From assembly GCA_017305135.1 (NCBI GenBank), contig JAFKNA010000014.1, forward strand, positions 1-64,000: 64,000 nucleotides of DNA. The letters run 5' to 3'. The position numbers and the translations under genes are program-made. This document shows, piece by piece, positions 1 to 7,252 of the stretch. The DNA is from Lysobacterales bacterium (GTDB taxonomy: Bacteria > Pseudomonadota > Gammaproteobacteria > Xanthomonadales > Rhodanobacteraceae). Positions within the stretch are counted from its first letter, which is position 1; every line of letters starts with the position of its first letter. The notes under the pieces are model-generated. The model worked only from the letters and a program-made list of their open reading frames with translations, had not been told where the DNA came from and did not search any database.

Positions 1-117
1 AACACTTCTGCAATACTTGTGCTGCGCGCATGACGCGGTCCTCGTGGCTTCGTAACCCGCGAGGAACATACCGCGTCGTGCGCGTTCCGAACACCAGGAA
101 TCACCGCAAGTTGTTGA

Positions 118-663
118 TCCAGCGGTCGGATTCCTGGGGAAACCTCAGGCCCCGAGCTGTCGGATGAGATCGCGACGTTGAAAAACGGGTGGCGGCTTGC
201 CGATGCGTACCACGTCCGCATCGTGGAGATGTTGCCGGGAGAGAAAAGGCCGCACCGTCTCGCACACTTCCACGACTATGTCAGGCTGTACAGGAAGTCC
301 GCCGGGAGCTTCTCCGATTCCACCGTTCATGACACGGTACAACTCAGGGGCGGAGCGCAAGTCTCGAGACTGGAGAATGTGGTCCATCACCGCTCGATGA
401 GAGGCACCTTCGAACAGATCGAAAAGTTCAATGCCTATTCCAGCGATCTTGCCCGGGACATGGTCGCGAGAAAAAGAAGGTTCTCCTACCTGCGGCTGGT
501 TTTCGAGATGCCCATGAGCTTCCTGAAGGCCTATCTGTTCAGGATGTACTTCCTGCGCGGATCGACGGGATTCATCGTTTCGATGAACTACGCGATCTTC
601 AGGCACCTTCGGATTGCCAAGCATCTGGAGCTGAAGAAGGCCGCGGAATCGGCCCGCGATTGA
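118..663 (+). pseudogene. Glycosyltransferase family 2 C-terminal remnant (truncated)
   Basis: The reading frame is open from just after a stop at 115-117 to the stop at 661-663. From about position 151 the protein (PELSDEIATL onward) matches the second half of WaaE/KdtX-like family 2 glycosyltransferases: the stretch after the DxD region, an HDTV-like segment, VVHHRS, and the amphipathic FLKAYLFRMYFL region. The nucleotide-sugar-binding N-terminal half (about 100 residues) is missing. Positions 1-117 give no continuation of that family in any frame. The only in-frame starts are a TTG at 178 and an internal ATG near 229, so a functional enzyme is unlikely. Base composition is visibly more AT-rich than the neighbouring genes, which suggests acquired and decaying DNA. 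It could instead be a gene rearranged at its 5' end outside the window. Confidence 0.55.
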
Positions 664-947
664 GCGCGCGTCTGATCCTGACCTGACTAGCGGCAATCCT
701 CGGCTGGGTGCGGCGCTGCTTTCCCTTCTCCCTTCTCCCTTCTCCCTTCGGGAGAAGGTGGCGCGCAGCGCTGGATGACGGTTCAGCCACACGAGATGCG
801 GTATGTCGTCCAAGCATGTGACTGCGTGCTCCGCCCAAACCCTCTCCTCAACCCCACTCCCGGTGGGAGAGGGGCTTCAAGCAGCTGAGCTTTGCCGCTG
901 ATCAGGAATCCTGATGCCGGCTCGCCGGGTCCGACTGGCGGCGGAAC
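664..947. repeat. Intergenic region with short tandem and dispersed repeats
   Basis: No convincing gene lies here. Around 719-757 a CTCCCTT-type 7-base unit is repeated about four times and ends in a small hairpin (CCTTC/GAAGG). At 838-881 lies a dispersed element whose reverse complement matches 30806-30851 (see that entry). Short ORFs here are Arg/Ala/Ser-rich out-of-frame translations. Confidence 0.6.
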
Positions 948-1886
948 TCAATAGGGTGGCGCCATCCCCGGCGGCTGGGTCTTGAAGCGCTTGTGCAGCC
1001 AAAGGTACTGGCCGGGCGCTTCCCGCACCATCCGTTCGATCACGCCGTTGACGCGCGCCGTGTCGGCCTCGACATCCGCGCCGGGAAAATCGGACAGCGC
1101 GGGTTCGAGCCGGATCGCATAGCCGCCGCCGGCCAGGCGGCGGTGGAAGAAGGGGACTACCGCCGCGCCGGAAAGCCGCGCCAGGTGGTGGGTCGCGGTG
1201 ATGGTGGAAGCGGCGACGCCGAAGAAGGGCGCGAACACCGAGTCCTTGCCCCGCATGTCCTGGTCGGGCGCGTACCAGAGCATGCCGCCGCGCTTCAGGT
1301 AGCGCACGCTCTGGCGGATCTCGTTCTTGGTGAACATGGCGTCGGCGTAGCGCAGGCGTGCGCGCTTGATCGCCCATTCGAAGGCCGCGTCCTCGTGTTC
1401 GCGGTACATGCCGGCGATCGGGATGCGCCGGGATACCAGCCGGGCGCAGAGTTCCAGGTGCGAGAAATGCGCGCCGACCAGCAGCACGCCGCGACCGGCG
1501 GCGCGCGCCGCCTCGAGGTGTTGCATGCCTTCGATCTCCAGCGGGATACGGGCGATCGCACGCGGCGATCCCATCCACGCGAGCGCGAACTCGACCAGCA
1601 TGCGGCCGCTGTCGGCGAGGCTTGCCTGCAGGAGGTCGGCACGCTGCGCTGTCGTCAGTTCCGGAAAGCAGAGCTCCAGGTTGACCGCGGCAACCCGGCG
1701 CCGCGCCGGCAGGAGGCGCACGGCCAGCCAGCCGGCGGCGCCGCCGATGCCGAGCAGCGCGCGGTAGGGCAGCCGGGCCAGTAGCCAGATGCAGCCGAGG
1801 CCGAGCCAGGCCGGCCAGTGGCGGGGCGCAACGAGGGCGGCGCGGAACGGGGGCCTGGACTGGGGCATCGGGCGATTATCGACCAT
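948..1886 (-). CDS. lpxL: LpxL/HtrB-type lipid A secondary acyltransferase
   Basis: A 312-residue protein of the LPLAT/HtrB family, which transfers a secondary acyl chain from acyl-ACP to Kdo-lipid A precursor at the inner face of the inner membrane. Visible signs are one N-terminal hydrophobic segment (about residues 25-60), the catalytic HX4E motif in GAHFSHLELC, the block YAPDQDMRGKDSVFAPFFG and the C-terminal WLHKRFKT signature; the length equals the family norm (about 305). A second in-frame ATG lies six codons downstream (1868) and is equally possible as the start. It is divergent from the Kdo transferase gene waaA, with about 76 bp between them, so two consecutive steps of lipid A-Kdo maturation share one control region. 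LpxL and LpxM paralogues cannot be told apart from this sequence alone. Confidence 0.9.
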   Translation of the reverse strand: MVDNRPMPQSRPPFRAALVAPRHWPAWLGLGCIWLLARLPYRALLGIGGAAGWLAVRLLPARRRVAAVNLELCFPELTTAQRADLLQASLADSGRMLVEFALAWMGSPRAIARIPLEIEGMQHLEAARAAGRGVLLVGAHFSHLELCARLVSRRIPIAGMYREHEDAAFEWAIKRARLRYADAMFTKNEIRQSVRYLKRGGMLWYAPDQDMRGKDSVFAPFFGVAASTITATHHLARLSGAAVVPFFHRRLAGGGYAIRLEPALSDFPGADVEADTARVNGVIERMVREAPGQYLWLHKRFKTQPPGMAPPY

Positions 1887-1929
1887 CGCCTGCCGCGTGC
1901 ACTGCGCCGGGCGCTGCCACGGTCAAAGT

Positions 1930-1935
1930 TATACT
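1930..1935 (+). promoter_or_regulatory. Possible -10 element for waaA
   Basis: TATACT stands in the 76-bp gap between lpxL and waaA, 27 bases before the GTG start of waaA. No good -35 hexamer lies 16-18 bases upstream, so this is only a partial promoter match. Confidence 0.3.
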
Positions 1936-1962
1936 GGCCGGCCATCCGATCCGGCGCGTCCC

Positions 1963-3255
1963 GTGCTGCAGCGCTTCATCTACACGCTCGCCCTGTATCT
2001 CCTGACGCCCTACGTGCTGTACCGGCTGACCGCGCGCGGGCTCAGGTACCACGGCTACTTCGCGCGCTGGCGCGAGCGCTTCGGCTTCTTCGCCGATCCC
2101 GGGCTCGACGGCAGCCTGTGGGTGCACGCGGTGTCGCTCGGCGAGGTGAACGCCGCGGTGCCCCTGATCGAGGCGCTGATGGAGCGCTATCCCGACACGC
2201 GCCTGGTGGTCACCACGGTGACGCCGACCGGCTCCGAGCGCGTGCTGCAGCTCTTCGGCGAGCGCGTCTTCCACGTCTACCTGCCCTACGACCTGACCCC
2301 GGCGGTGCGGCGCTTCCTCGACCGGGTGCAGCCGCGCATCGCCATCATCATGGAAACCGAGATCTGGCCGAACCTGTTCATGGCCTGCGCCGAGCGCGAC
2401 ATCGCCATCCTGGTCGCCAACGCGCGCCTCTCCGAACGCTCGCTGCGCGGCTACTGGCCGATCCAGCCGCTGGTGCGCCGCGCGATCCGCTGCGCCAGCT
2501 TTGTCGCCGCGCAGTCGGCGCCCGACGGCGAGCGCCTGCGCGAGCTGGGCGCGCCCGCCGACCGCCTCGCGGTGGTGGGCAACATGAAGTTCGATCTCGA
2601 GGTGCCCGACGCGATGTGCGCGCGCGGCGAGGCCTTCCGCGACGCGGCCGGCCGGGCGCGCCCGGTGTGGATCGCCGCCAGCACCCACGAGGGCGAGGAG
2701 ATGGCCGTGCTGAAGGCGCACGCGGCGGTGCTGCGACGTTTCCCGGATGCGCTGCTGCTGTTCGTACCGCGCCACCCGGAGCGTTTCAAGCCGGTGGCCT
2801 CGGCCTGCCGCGCCTATGGCTTCCGCACCGCCACCCGCAGCGAAGACGGCACCGCCGGGCTGGCCTGCCAGTGCTTCGTCGCCGACTCGATGGGCGAGCT
2901 GATCGAGTTCTACGCCGCAGCCGACGCGGCCTTCGTCGGCGGCAGCCTGGTCACCGTCGGCGGCCACAACGTGCTCGAACCGGCAGCGCTGGCACGGCCG
3001 GTGATCGTCGGCCCGCACACCTTCAACTTCGCCGAGGTGACCGAGGATCTGATCGCCGCCGGCGCCGTGCTGCGCGTCGACGATGCCGACGCGCTCGGCC
3101 CGGCGATGGTGCGGCTGCTGAACTCGGCCACCGAGCGCCAGCGCATGGGCGACGCCGCCTATGCCCTCATGCAGCGCGAACGCGGCGCGGTCGCGCGCAC
3201 GATGGCAATCATCGAGCGCTTGCTGGAAAAGCCGGGAATGGGGAATCGGGAATAG
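1963..3255 (+). CDS. waaA: 3-deoxy-D-manno-octulosonic acid transferase (Kdo transferase)
   Basis: GT30 family enzyme that adds Kdo residue(s) from CMP-Kdo to lipid IVA on the cytoplasmic face of the inner membrane. The frame is open from 1789, but homology begins at VLQRFIYTLALYLLTPYVLY, so the GTG at 1963 is taken as start. That gives 430 residues, matching E. coli WaaA (425). Seen in the sequence: an N-terminal membrane anchor, the HAVSLGE motif around residue 50, the ETEIWPN motif, the GNMKFD motif in the middle, and a C-terminal GT-B donor-binding region (GGHNVLEPAALARPVIVGP). It is divergent from lpxL. A repeat-rich region and the convergent tolC gene follow. Mono- or bifunctional Kdo transfer cannot be predicted from motifs. 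Confidence 0.93.
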   Translation: MLQRFIYTLALYLLTPYVLYRLTARGLRYHGYFARWRERFGFFADPGLDGSLWVHAVSLGEVNAAVPLIEALMERYPDTRLVVTTVTPTGSERVLQLFGERVFHVYLPYDLTPAVRRFLDRVQPRIAIIMETEIWPNLFMACAERDIAILVANARLSERSLRGYWPIQPLVRRAIRCASFVAAQSAPDGERLRELGAPADRLAVVGNMKFDLEVPDAMCARGEAFRDAAGRARPVWIAASTHEGEEMAVLKAHAAVLRRFPDALLLFVPRHPERFKPVASACRAYGFRTATRSEDGTAGLACQCFVADSMGELIEFYAAADAAFVGGSLVTVGGHNVLEPAALARPVIVGPHTFNFAEVTEDLIAAGAVLRVDDADALGPAMVRLLNSATERQRMGDAAYALMQRERGAVARTMAIIERLLEKPGMGNRE

Positions 3256-3486
3256 GGAATCGTGGCGCGCGACCGTGCGGTGTCATGCCGCTTGATGGTG
3301 TTCTACCCGCGATGCGCGAACACCCGTGACGCCGGGAATGGGGAATCGGGAATCGCTGGGCGCAATCGTGCGATGTCATGCCGCTCTTGCGGTTCCATCC
3401 ACCAACGCGCGAACACCGGGCCTGGCGTCGCCGTTCGCTCCGCGAGCTCTTGACGATTCCCCACTCCCGATTCCCCATTCCCGGCT
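3230..3486. repeat. Dispersed GGGAATCGGGAAT-type repeats, inverted pair between waaA and tolC
   Basis: The unit GGAATGGGGAATCGGGAAT occurs at about 3235-3260 and 3337-3356 in direct orientation, and as its reverse complement at about 3455-3482. It forms a long imperfect inverted repeat between the convergent waaA and tolC. The same unit recurs near 23670-23698 and around 27255-27345. Such G-rich/A-rich units are common intergenic elements in Lysobacterales genomes. Here they may also serve as a bidirectional terminator. Confidence 0.75.
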
Positions 3487-4881
3487 TTATTCCAGCAACG
3501 CGTTGATCGCCTGCAGGTCCTTGACCTCGATCACGCCGGCGGCCTGCTTGAGGAGGAGGCCGTCCATGACGAAGGCGTGGCGGGCGGCGGAGTAGCTGCT
3601 CTGCGCCTGCAGCAGGGTCTGCTGGCTGATCAGGACGTCGACGATGGTGCGGGTGCCGACCTCGTAGCCGGCCTGGGTAGCCTCGACCGAGCTCTGCGCC
3701 GACACCACCGCCGCGCGGGTCGCCTCGACCTCGCTGGCGCCGGCGATCACCGAGCGGTAGTTGTTGCGCGTGGTGGCCTCGACCAGGCGGCGGTTGTATT
3801 CGTACTGGTCCTGCGCGTAGTCACGGTTGTACACCGCCTGGCGAACGCGCGACTGGGTGAAGCCGCCGCTGAAGATCGGCACGCTGAGGGTGACGCCGAT
3901 CGAGCTGCCCCACTTGGGATCGCCCGAATAATCCGGGAACTCGCCGACGCCGCCGTAGCGCTGCGTGCCCCAGGTCGGCGCGCGTGAATAGCCGACCTGC
4001 GCGGACAGCGTCGGCAGGTGGCCGGCGCGCGCGGTGCTGATGTTGGCGTTCGCCGCGTCGACCTGGAACGCCGCCGAACTCAGCGACGGATTCTGCTTGA
4101 GGGCCACTTCCACCCACGCCTGCGGATCGTCGGGGGTGGGATGGTCGAGCGGCAGGTCCTCGCGCAGGCGCCTGAACTCGCCCGGCTCCTTGTTGGTGAG
4201 CTGGCGCACCGCCTCGCGCGCCTGGTCGACGGCATTCTGGTTGGAGATGACGCTGGCCACGGCCTGGTCGTGCTGGGCCTTGGCGTCGTTGACGTCGGTG
4301 ATGGCGGCCAGGCCGACGTCGAAGCGCTGCTGCGCCTGCTCGAGCTGGCGCGCCAGCGCCTTCTCGTTGGCGTCGGCGAACTTCAGCGCGTCCATCGCGC
4401 TCAGCACGTTGAAGTAGGCACCGGCGGCGCGCACCAGCAGGTCCTGCTGGGCCGCGTCCCAGTTGGCGGTCCCGGCGTCGGCGGTGTAGCGGCTGGCCTT
4501 GAGCGCGGTCCAGCGGCTGATGTCGAGCAGGCTCTGCTCCAGTTGCACGCCGATGCTGCGCGTGTAGCTGGTCTGCGTCACGCCATTGACGGGAATCAGG
4601 TCGTTCGGATCGTTCGGATTGGCAGGATTGCGAACGAAGGTGGTGTCGTTGTAGCCACCGTGGTTGCGGGTCAGGCTGACGCCGGCGTTGATCTGCGGCA
4701 GCAGCTGCGAGCGCGCCTGCACCACGTTCTCGTCGGTGGCGAGCTTGGTCGCCTCGGCACCGGCCAGGGTCGGATCGGCGGCGCGGGCCTGCTTGTAGAT
4801 GTCGATCAGGTCGTCGGCGTGCGCCGCGGAGGCGCCCGCGGCCAGGAGCAGCGCCAGCGATAGAGTGCGAATGCGGATCAT
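3487..4881 (-). CDS. tolC: TolC family outer membrane channel
   Basis: Outer membrane efflux/type I secretion channel. The frame extends to 4950, but the ATG at 4881 is preceded by a good GAGGACG ribosome site and starts a clear signal peptide (MIRIRTLSLALLLAAGASAAHA), giving 464 residues. The mature protein starts DDLIDIYKQARAADPTL, the usual TolC opening, and shows the two repeated alpha-helical/beta halves: SIGVQLEQSLLD at the first and SIGVTLSVPIFSGG at the second, with the GYEVGTRTIVDVL helix near the C terminus. It ends near the usual structural boundary, without a long tail. pcm lies 88 bp upstream on the same strand, an arrangement typical of xanthomonads. A TetR regulator further upstream may govern it. 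Confidence 0.93.
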   Translation of the reverse strand: MIRIRTLSLALLLAAGASAAHADDLIDIYKQARAADPTLAGAEATKLATDENVVQARSQLLPQINAGVSLTRNHGGYNDTTFVRNPANPNDPNDLIPVNGVTQTSYTRSIGVQLEQSLLDISRWTALKASRYTADAGTANWDAAQQDLLVRAAGAYFNVLSAMDALKFADANEKALARQLEQAQQRFDVGLAAITDVNDAKAQHDQAVASVISNQNAVDQAREAVRQLTNKEPGEFRRLREDLPLDHPTPDDPQAWVEVALKQNPSLSSAAFQVDAANANISTARAGHLPTLSAQVGYSRAPTWGTQRYGGVGEFPDYSGDPKWGSSIGVTLSVPIFSGGFTQSRVRQAVYNRDYAQDQYEYNRRLVEATTRNNYRSVIAGASEVEATRAAVVSAQSSVEATQAGYEVGTRTIVDVLISQQTLLQAQSSYSAARHAFVMDGLLLKQAAGVIEVKDLQAINALLE

Positions 4882-4969
4882 CGTACGTCCTCGGAGTGGA
4901 GAGGGCTTGCGGAGCGTGGCGGCGGAGCGGGTGCCCGCCGGCCGGTGCACGCGCTGGCGCGCGCGGCAA

Positions 4970-5629
4970 TCAGAGCGTGAAACGACGCGGCGGTCCGGCG
5001 TTCCGGAGGTAGGCCACGTCCGTCTCGAACAGGCCTTCCTGCAGCCAGCGGCCGGCGTCGGCCCGCCGGTACAGGCGCGCCTCGATCACCGGCGACGCGC
5101 CGACGAAGGCGAACAGGCGACCGCCCGGCGCGACCAGCTCGCGCACCGCATCGGTCAGCGCATACATGGCGCCGCCGAGCACGACCACGTCGAACGGCGT
5201 CGCCGCGCGATAGCCGGCGAGGCCGTCGGCGACCTCGATGCGCGCGTTGCGGATGCCGGCGCCGGCGATCTGCGCGCGCGCCATTTCCGCGAGGTCCGGA
5301 TGGATCTCGAGGCTGGTCACGTCCGCTGCCAGCCGTGCCAGGCAGGCGGTCAGGAAGCCGCTGCCGGTGCCGATCTCGAGCACGCGCTCGCTGCCGTCGA
5401 GGTCGAGCCCCTGCAGCAGGCGCCCTTCGACGATCGGCTTCAGCATGGTCTCGCCATGGCCGATCGGCAGCATCATGTCGGCGAAGGCGAGGGCGCGGTA
5501 GCGCGCGGGGACGAAATCCTCGCGGCGCACCGAGCCCAGCACCTCCAGCACGCGCGGATCGGTGACCTCGACCGGCCGCACCTGGTTCTCGACCATGTTG
5601 ACCCGTGCCTGCTCAATGTTCATCGACAT
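4970..5629 (-). CDS. pcm: Protein-L-isoaspartate O-methyltransferase family protein
   Basis: A 219-residue SAM-dependent methyltransferase of the PIMT family, which methylates L-isoaspartyl residues in damaged proteins. The frame is open far upstream, but family homology begins MSMNIEQARVNMVENQVRP, so the ATG at 5629 is used; an ATG two codons later is an alternative. Motif I of the SAM-binding fold is VLEIGTGSGFLTACLA (about residues 83-98), followed by the acidic SLEIHPDLA strand and DVVVLGGAMYAL. Many PIMTs have a canonical active-site Ser/Thr in the GHGQTISQP region; here the segment reads LPIGHGETMLKP, a variant seen in the proteobacterial subgroup adjacent to tolC. It probably shares a transcript with tolC downstream. 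Confidence 0.8.
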   Translation of the reverse strand: MSMNIEQARVNMVENQVRPVEVTDPRVLEVLGSVRREDFVPARYRALAFADMMLPIGHGETMLKPIVEGRLLQGLDLDGSERVLEIGTGSGFLTACLARLAADVTSLEIHPDLAEMARAQIAGAGIRNARIEVADGLAGYRAATPFDVVVLGGAMYALTDAVRELVAPGGRLFAFVGASPVIEARLYRRADAGRWLQEGLFETDVAYLRNAGPPRRFTL

Positions 5630-5676
5630 CGTCGACGGCTCCCGCCGGTCGTGAAAAGGGAAGGAAGGATAGGCAC

Positions 5677-6087
5677 TCAACCAGCCGCCGGCAAACCGAA
5701 CAGTGGCGAAGCCGGGCGAGTGGCCGAAGTGCCGGAAGTCACCGCGGCCGCTTCGGCCAGTACGGCCCGGCGGAGTGGCTCGACGCGTTCGGCGAGGCCG
5801 CGGTCGATGCGTGCGAGCGGTTCGACCGAGCGCATGGATGCAACCTGCAGCGCAAGCCAGCGCAGCAGGCGCGGGCGGTCGTCCGCGGACAGCACGGACA
5901 GCGCCCGGCGTGCCGCGCGGCGCCTGGCGGCTGTCCTGAGGTCGGCCTCGCCGGCGATCGGGGAGCGCGTCTCCAGGGCCGCGGCAAACGCCCGCTGGGC
6001 CAGGCGCAGCGCAAGGTCCGGCGGGCGCGGAACCGCCGGCAGGCTTGCCGCCGCGGTGGATGGGAGTGGACGCTTGGCGGAGGTCAT
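5677..6087 (-). CDS. Hypothetical Ala/Arg-rich protein
   Basis: A 136-residue product beginning MTSAKRPLPSTAAASLPAVP. The ATG at 6087 is chosen because the longer upstream frame crosses the putative promoter of the divergent tetR gene. The sequence is rich in Ala and Arg, with a helical middle section (ADDRPRLLRWLALQVASMRS) and no signal peptide or membrane segment. No family is recognised. It sits 47 bp upstream of pcm on the same strand and diverges from a TetR regulator, the classical position of a regulated target gene, but the coding call rests only on frame, length and context. Confidence 0.42.
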   Translation of the reverse strand: MTSAKRPLPSTAAASLPAVPRPPDLALRLAQRAFAAALETRSPIAGEADLRTAARRRAARRALSVLSADDRPRLLRWLALQVASMRSVEPLARIDRGLAERVEPLRRAVLAEAAAVTSGTSATRPASPLFGLPAAG

Positions 6088-6192
6088 GCGGATGGATCCA
6101 GCAAAAGGCGGGCCAACGGGCCGGGAGCACGGTGATCGGCGGGCGGTTGCGCTGTGACAGCGGTCGGGCGGGCCAGCGGCAGAGCAAATTGG

Positions 6193-6210
6193 TGTACCGC
6201 GTGGTATAGT
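6193..6210. promoter_or_regulatory. Candidate TetR operator overlapping a -10 element
   Basis: TGTACC-GCGT-GGTATA at 6193-6208 is an inverted repeat with one mismatch per half-site pair. It overlaps TATAGT (6205-6210), a good -10 hexamer 32 bases before the tetR start. Palindromes over the -10 are the usual mode of TetR-family autoregulation. The assignment is inference. Confidence 0.45.
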
Positions 6211-6242
6211 AAAGGCAGCGTTCATCGCAGTCCAGCGCCAGC

Positions 6243-6893
6243 ATGCCGTTTTCATCCGTAAAGCCCTGCGGTCCGGGGCGACCCAAGGACCTCGAGAAGC
6301 GCGCCGCCATCCTCTGCGCGGCCAAGCGCCTGTTTCCGCGCGGCGGGTTCGAGGGCACCAGCATGGATGCCATCGCGGCCGAGGCCGGGGTCTCCAAGCT
6401 CACCGTCTACAGCCATTTCAAGGACAAGGAAACACTGTTCTTCCGCGCCATTCGCGCGCGCTGCGAGGAGCAGATGCCGGAGACCCTGTTCGATGTCGAC
6501 GTCGCCGGTCCGTTGCCCGAGCAGCTGGAGGCGATCGCGCGCGCCTTCTTCGCGCTGGTGACGGCGCCCGATGCGCTGGCCCTGCATCGCCTGCTGGTGG
6601 CTCGCAGCGGAGCGTCCGACCGACTGGTGGAGCTGTTCCTGGAAGCGGGGCCGGAGGTGGTGCTGGCCGGGTTCGAGGAATTCCTCCAGCGGCACATCCG
6701 GGTCGGCCGGCTCGATATCGCCGATGCGCCCCGCGCGGCGCAACAGTTCCTGTCGCTCATCAAGGGCGAACTGCACGCGCGTCTCCTGTGCGGCTGCACC
6801 CGACCCGTACAGCAGGAGGAAATCGACGCGCACATCCGCGCCGCGGTGGAGTTCTTCCTGCGCGCCTACGGCAAGCGCACGCTGCCGGCCTGA
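6243..6893 (+). CDS. TetR/AcrR family transcriptional regulator
   Basis: A 216-residue regulator. The N-terminal HTH is typical: KRAAILCAAKRLFPRGGFEG, then TSMDAIAAEAGVSKLTVYSHF with the recognition helix VSKLTVYSHFKDKETLF (about residues 50-66). The C-terminal region (LFDVDVAGPLPEQLEAIARAF onward) resembles the AcrR/SmeT-like ligand domain of efflux regulators. It is divergent from the hypothetical-pcm-tolC group, so control of tolC or of its own gene is a reasonable guess; the ligand is unknown. A one-mismatch palindrome lies over its -10 element. Confidence 0.85.
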   Translation: MPFSSVKPCGPGRPKDLEKRAAILCAAKRLFPRGGFEGTSMDAIAAEAGVSKLTVYSHFKDKETLFFRAIRARCEEQMPETLFDVDVAGPLPEQLEAIARAFFALVTAPDALALHRLLVARSGASDRLVELFLEAGPEVVLAGFEEFLQRHIRVGRLDIADAPRAAQQFLSLIKGELHARLLCGCTRPVQQEEIDAHIRAAVEFFLRAYGKRTLPA

Positions 6894-6901
6894 GCCGGCG
6901 T

Positions 6902-7252
6902 TCAGGCGCCAGCGCCAGCCGGGCCGGCCAGCCATTGCGCGACATCCCGACGCGCTTCGGCGGCGATGTCGATGAAGCGGAAGCCGACCCAGTGGCGATC
7001 GTCGCTGCTGGCCCGCTCGGTCCATGCTTCGTGGACGCCGACCTCGATCCGCCGCAGGCGGCCGGCGGGGTCCGGCAGGTGGAACACGAACTGGTAGAGC
7101 GCATCCTCGGTGACCGGCGCGTCGGCAATCAGCATCATGCCTTCGAGCGAGAGGTCACCGAGCCGGCCGACCACTTCGCCGGTCAGCGCGTCGGTCACCT
7201 CGAGCGCCACGTGCGGGCGCTTGCGCGGGTTGCGGCGGCGTGGATCGCTCAT
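6902..7252 (-). CDS. PilZ domain protein
   Basis: A 116-residue single PilZ domain. The N-terminal basic segment PRRRNPRKRPHV supplies the RxxxR c-di-GMP-binding motif, and GDLSLEGMML supplies the D/NxSxxG motif at about residue 33. The C-terminal WVGFRFIDIA strand is also typical. Its ATG overlaps the TGA of the upstream DUF1631 gene (ATGA), so the two are translationally coupled and probably act together. This suggests the DUF1631 protein works in a c-di-GMP-responsive process. Binding itself is inferred from the motifs. Confidence 0.85.
   Translation of the reverse strand: MSDPRRRNPRKRPHVALEVTDALTGEVVGRLGDLSLEGMMLIADAPVTEDALYQFVFHLPDPAGRLRRIEVGVHEAWTERASSDDRHWVGFRFIDIAAEARRDVAQWLAGPAGAGA

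Noticed and set aside
4970-6403. N-terminal extension of pcm (to 477 residues)
   Set aside because: The extra 258 residues cross the hypothetical gene and the tetR promoter and are compositionally random; family homology starts at 5629.
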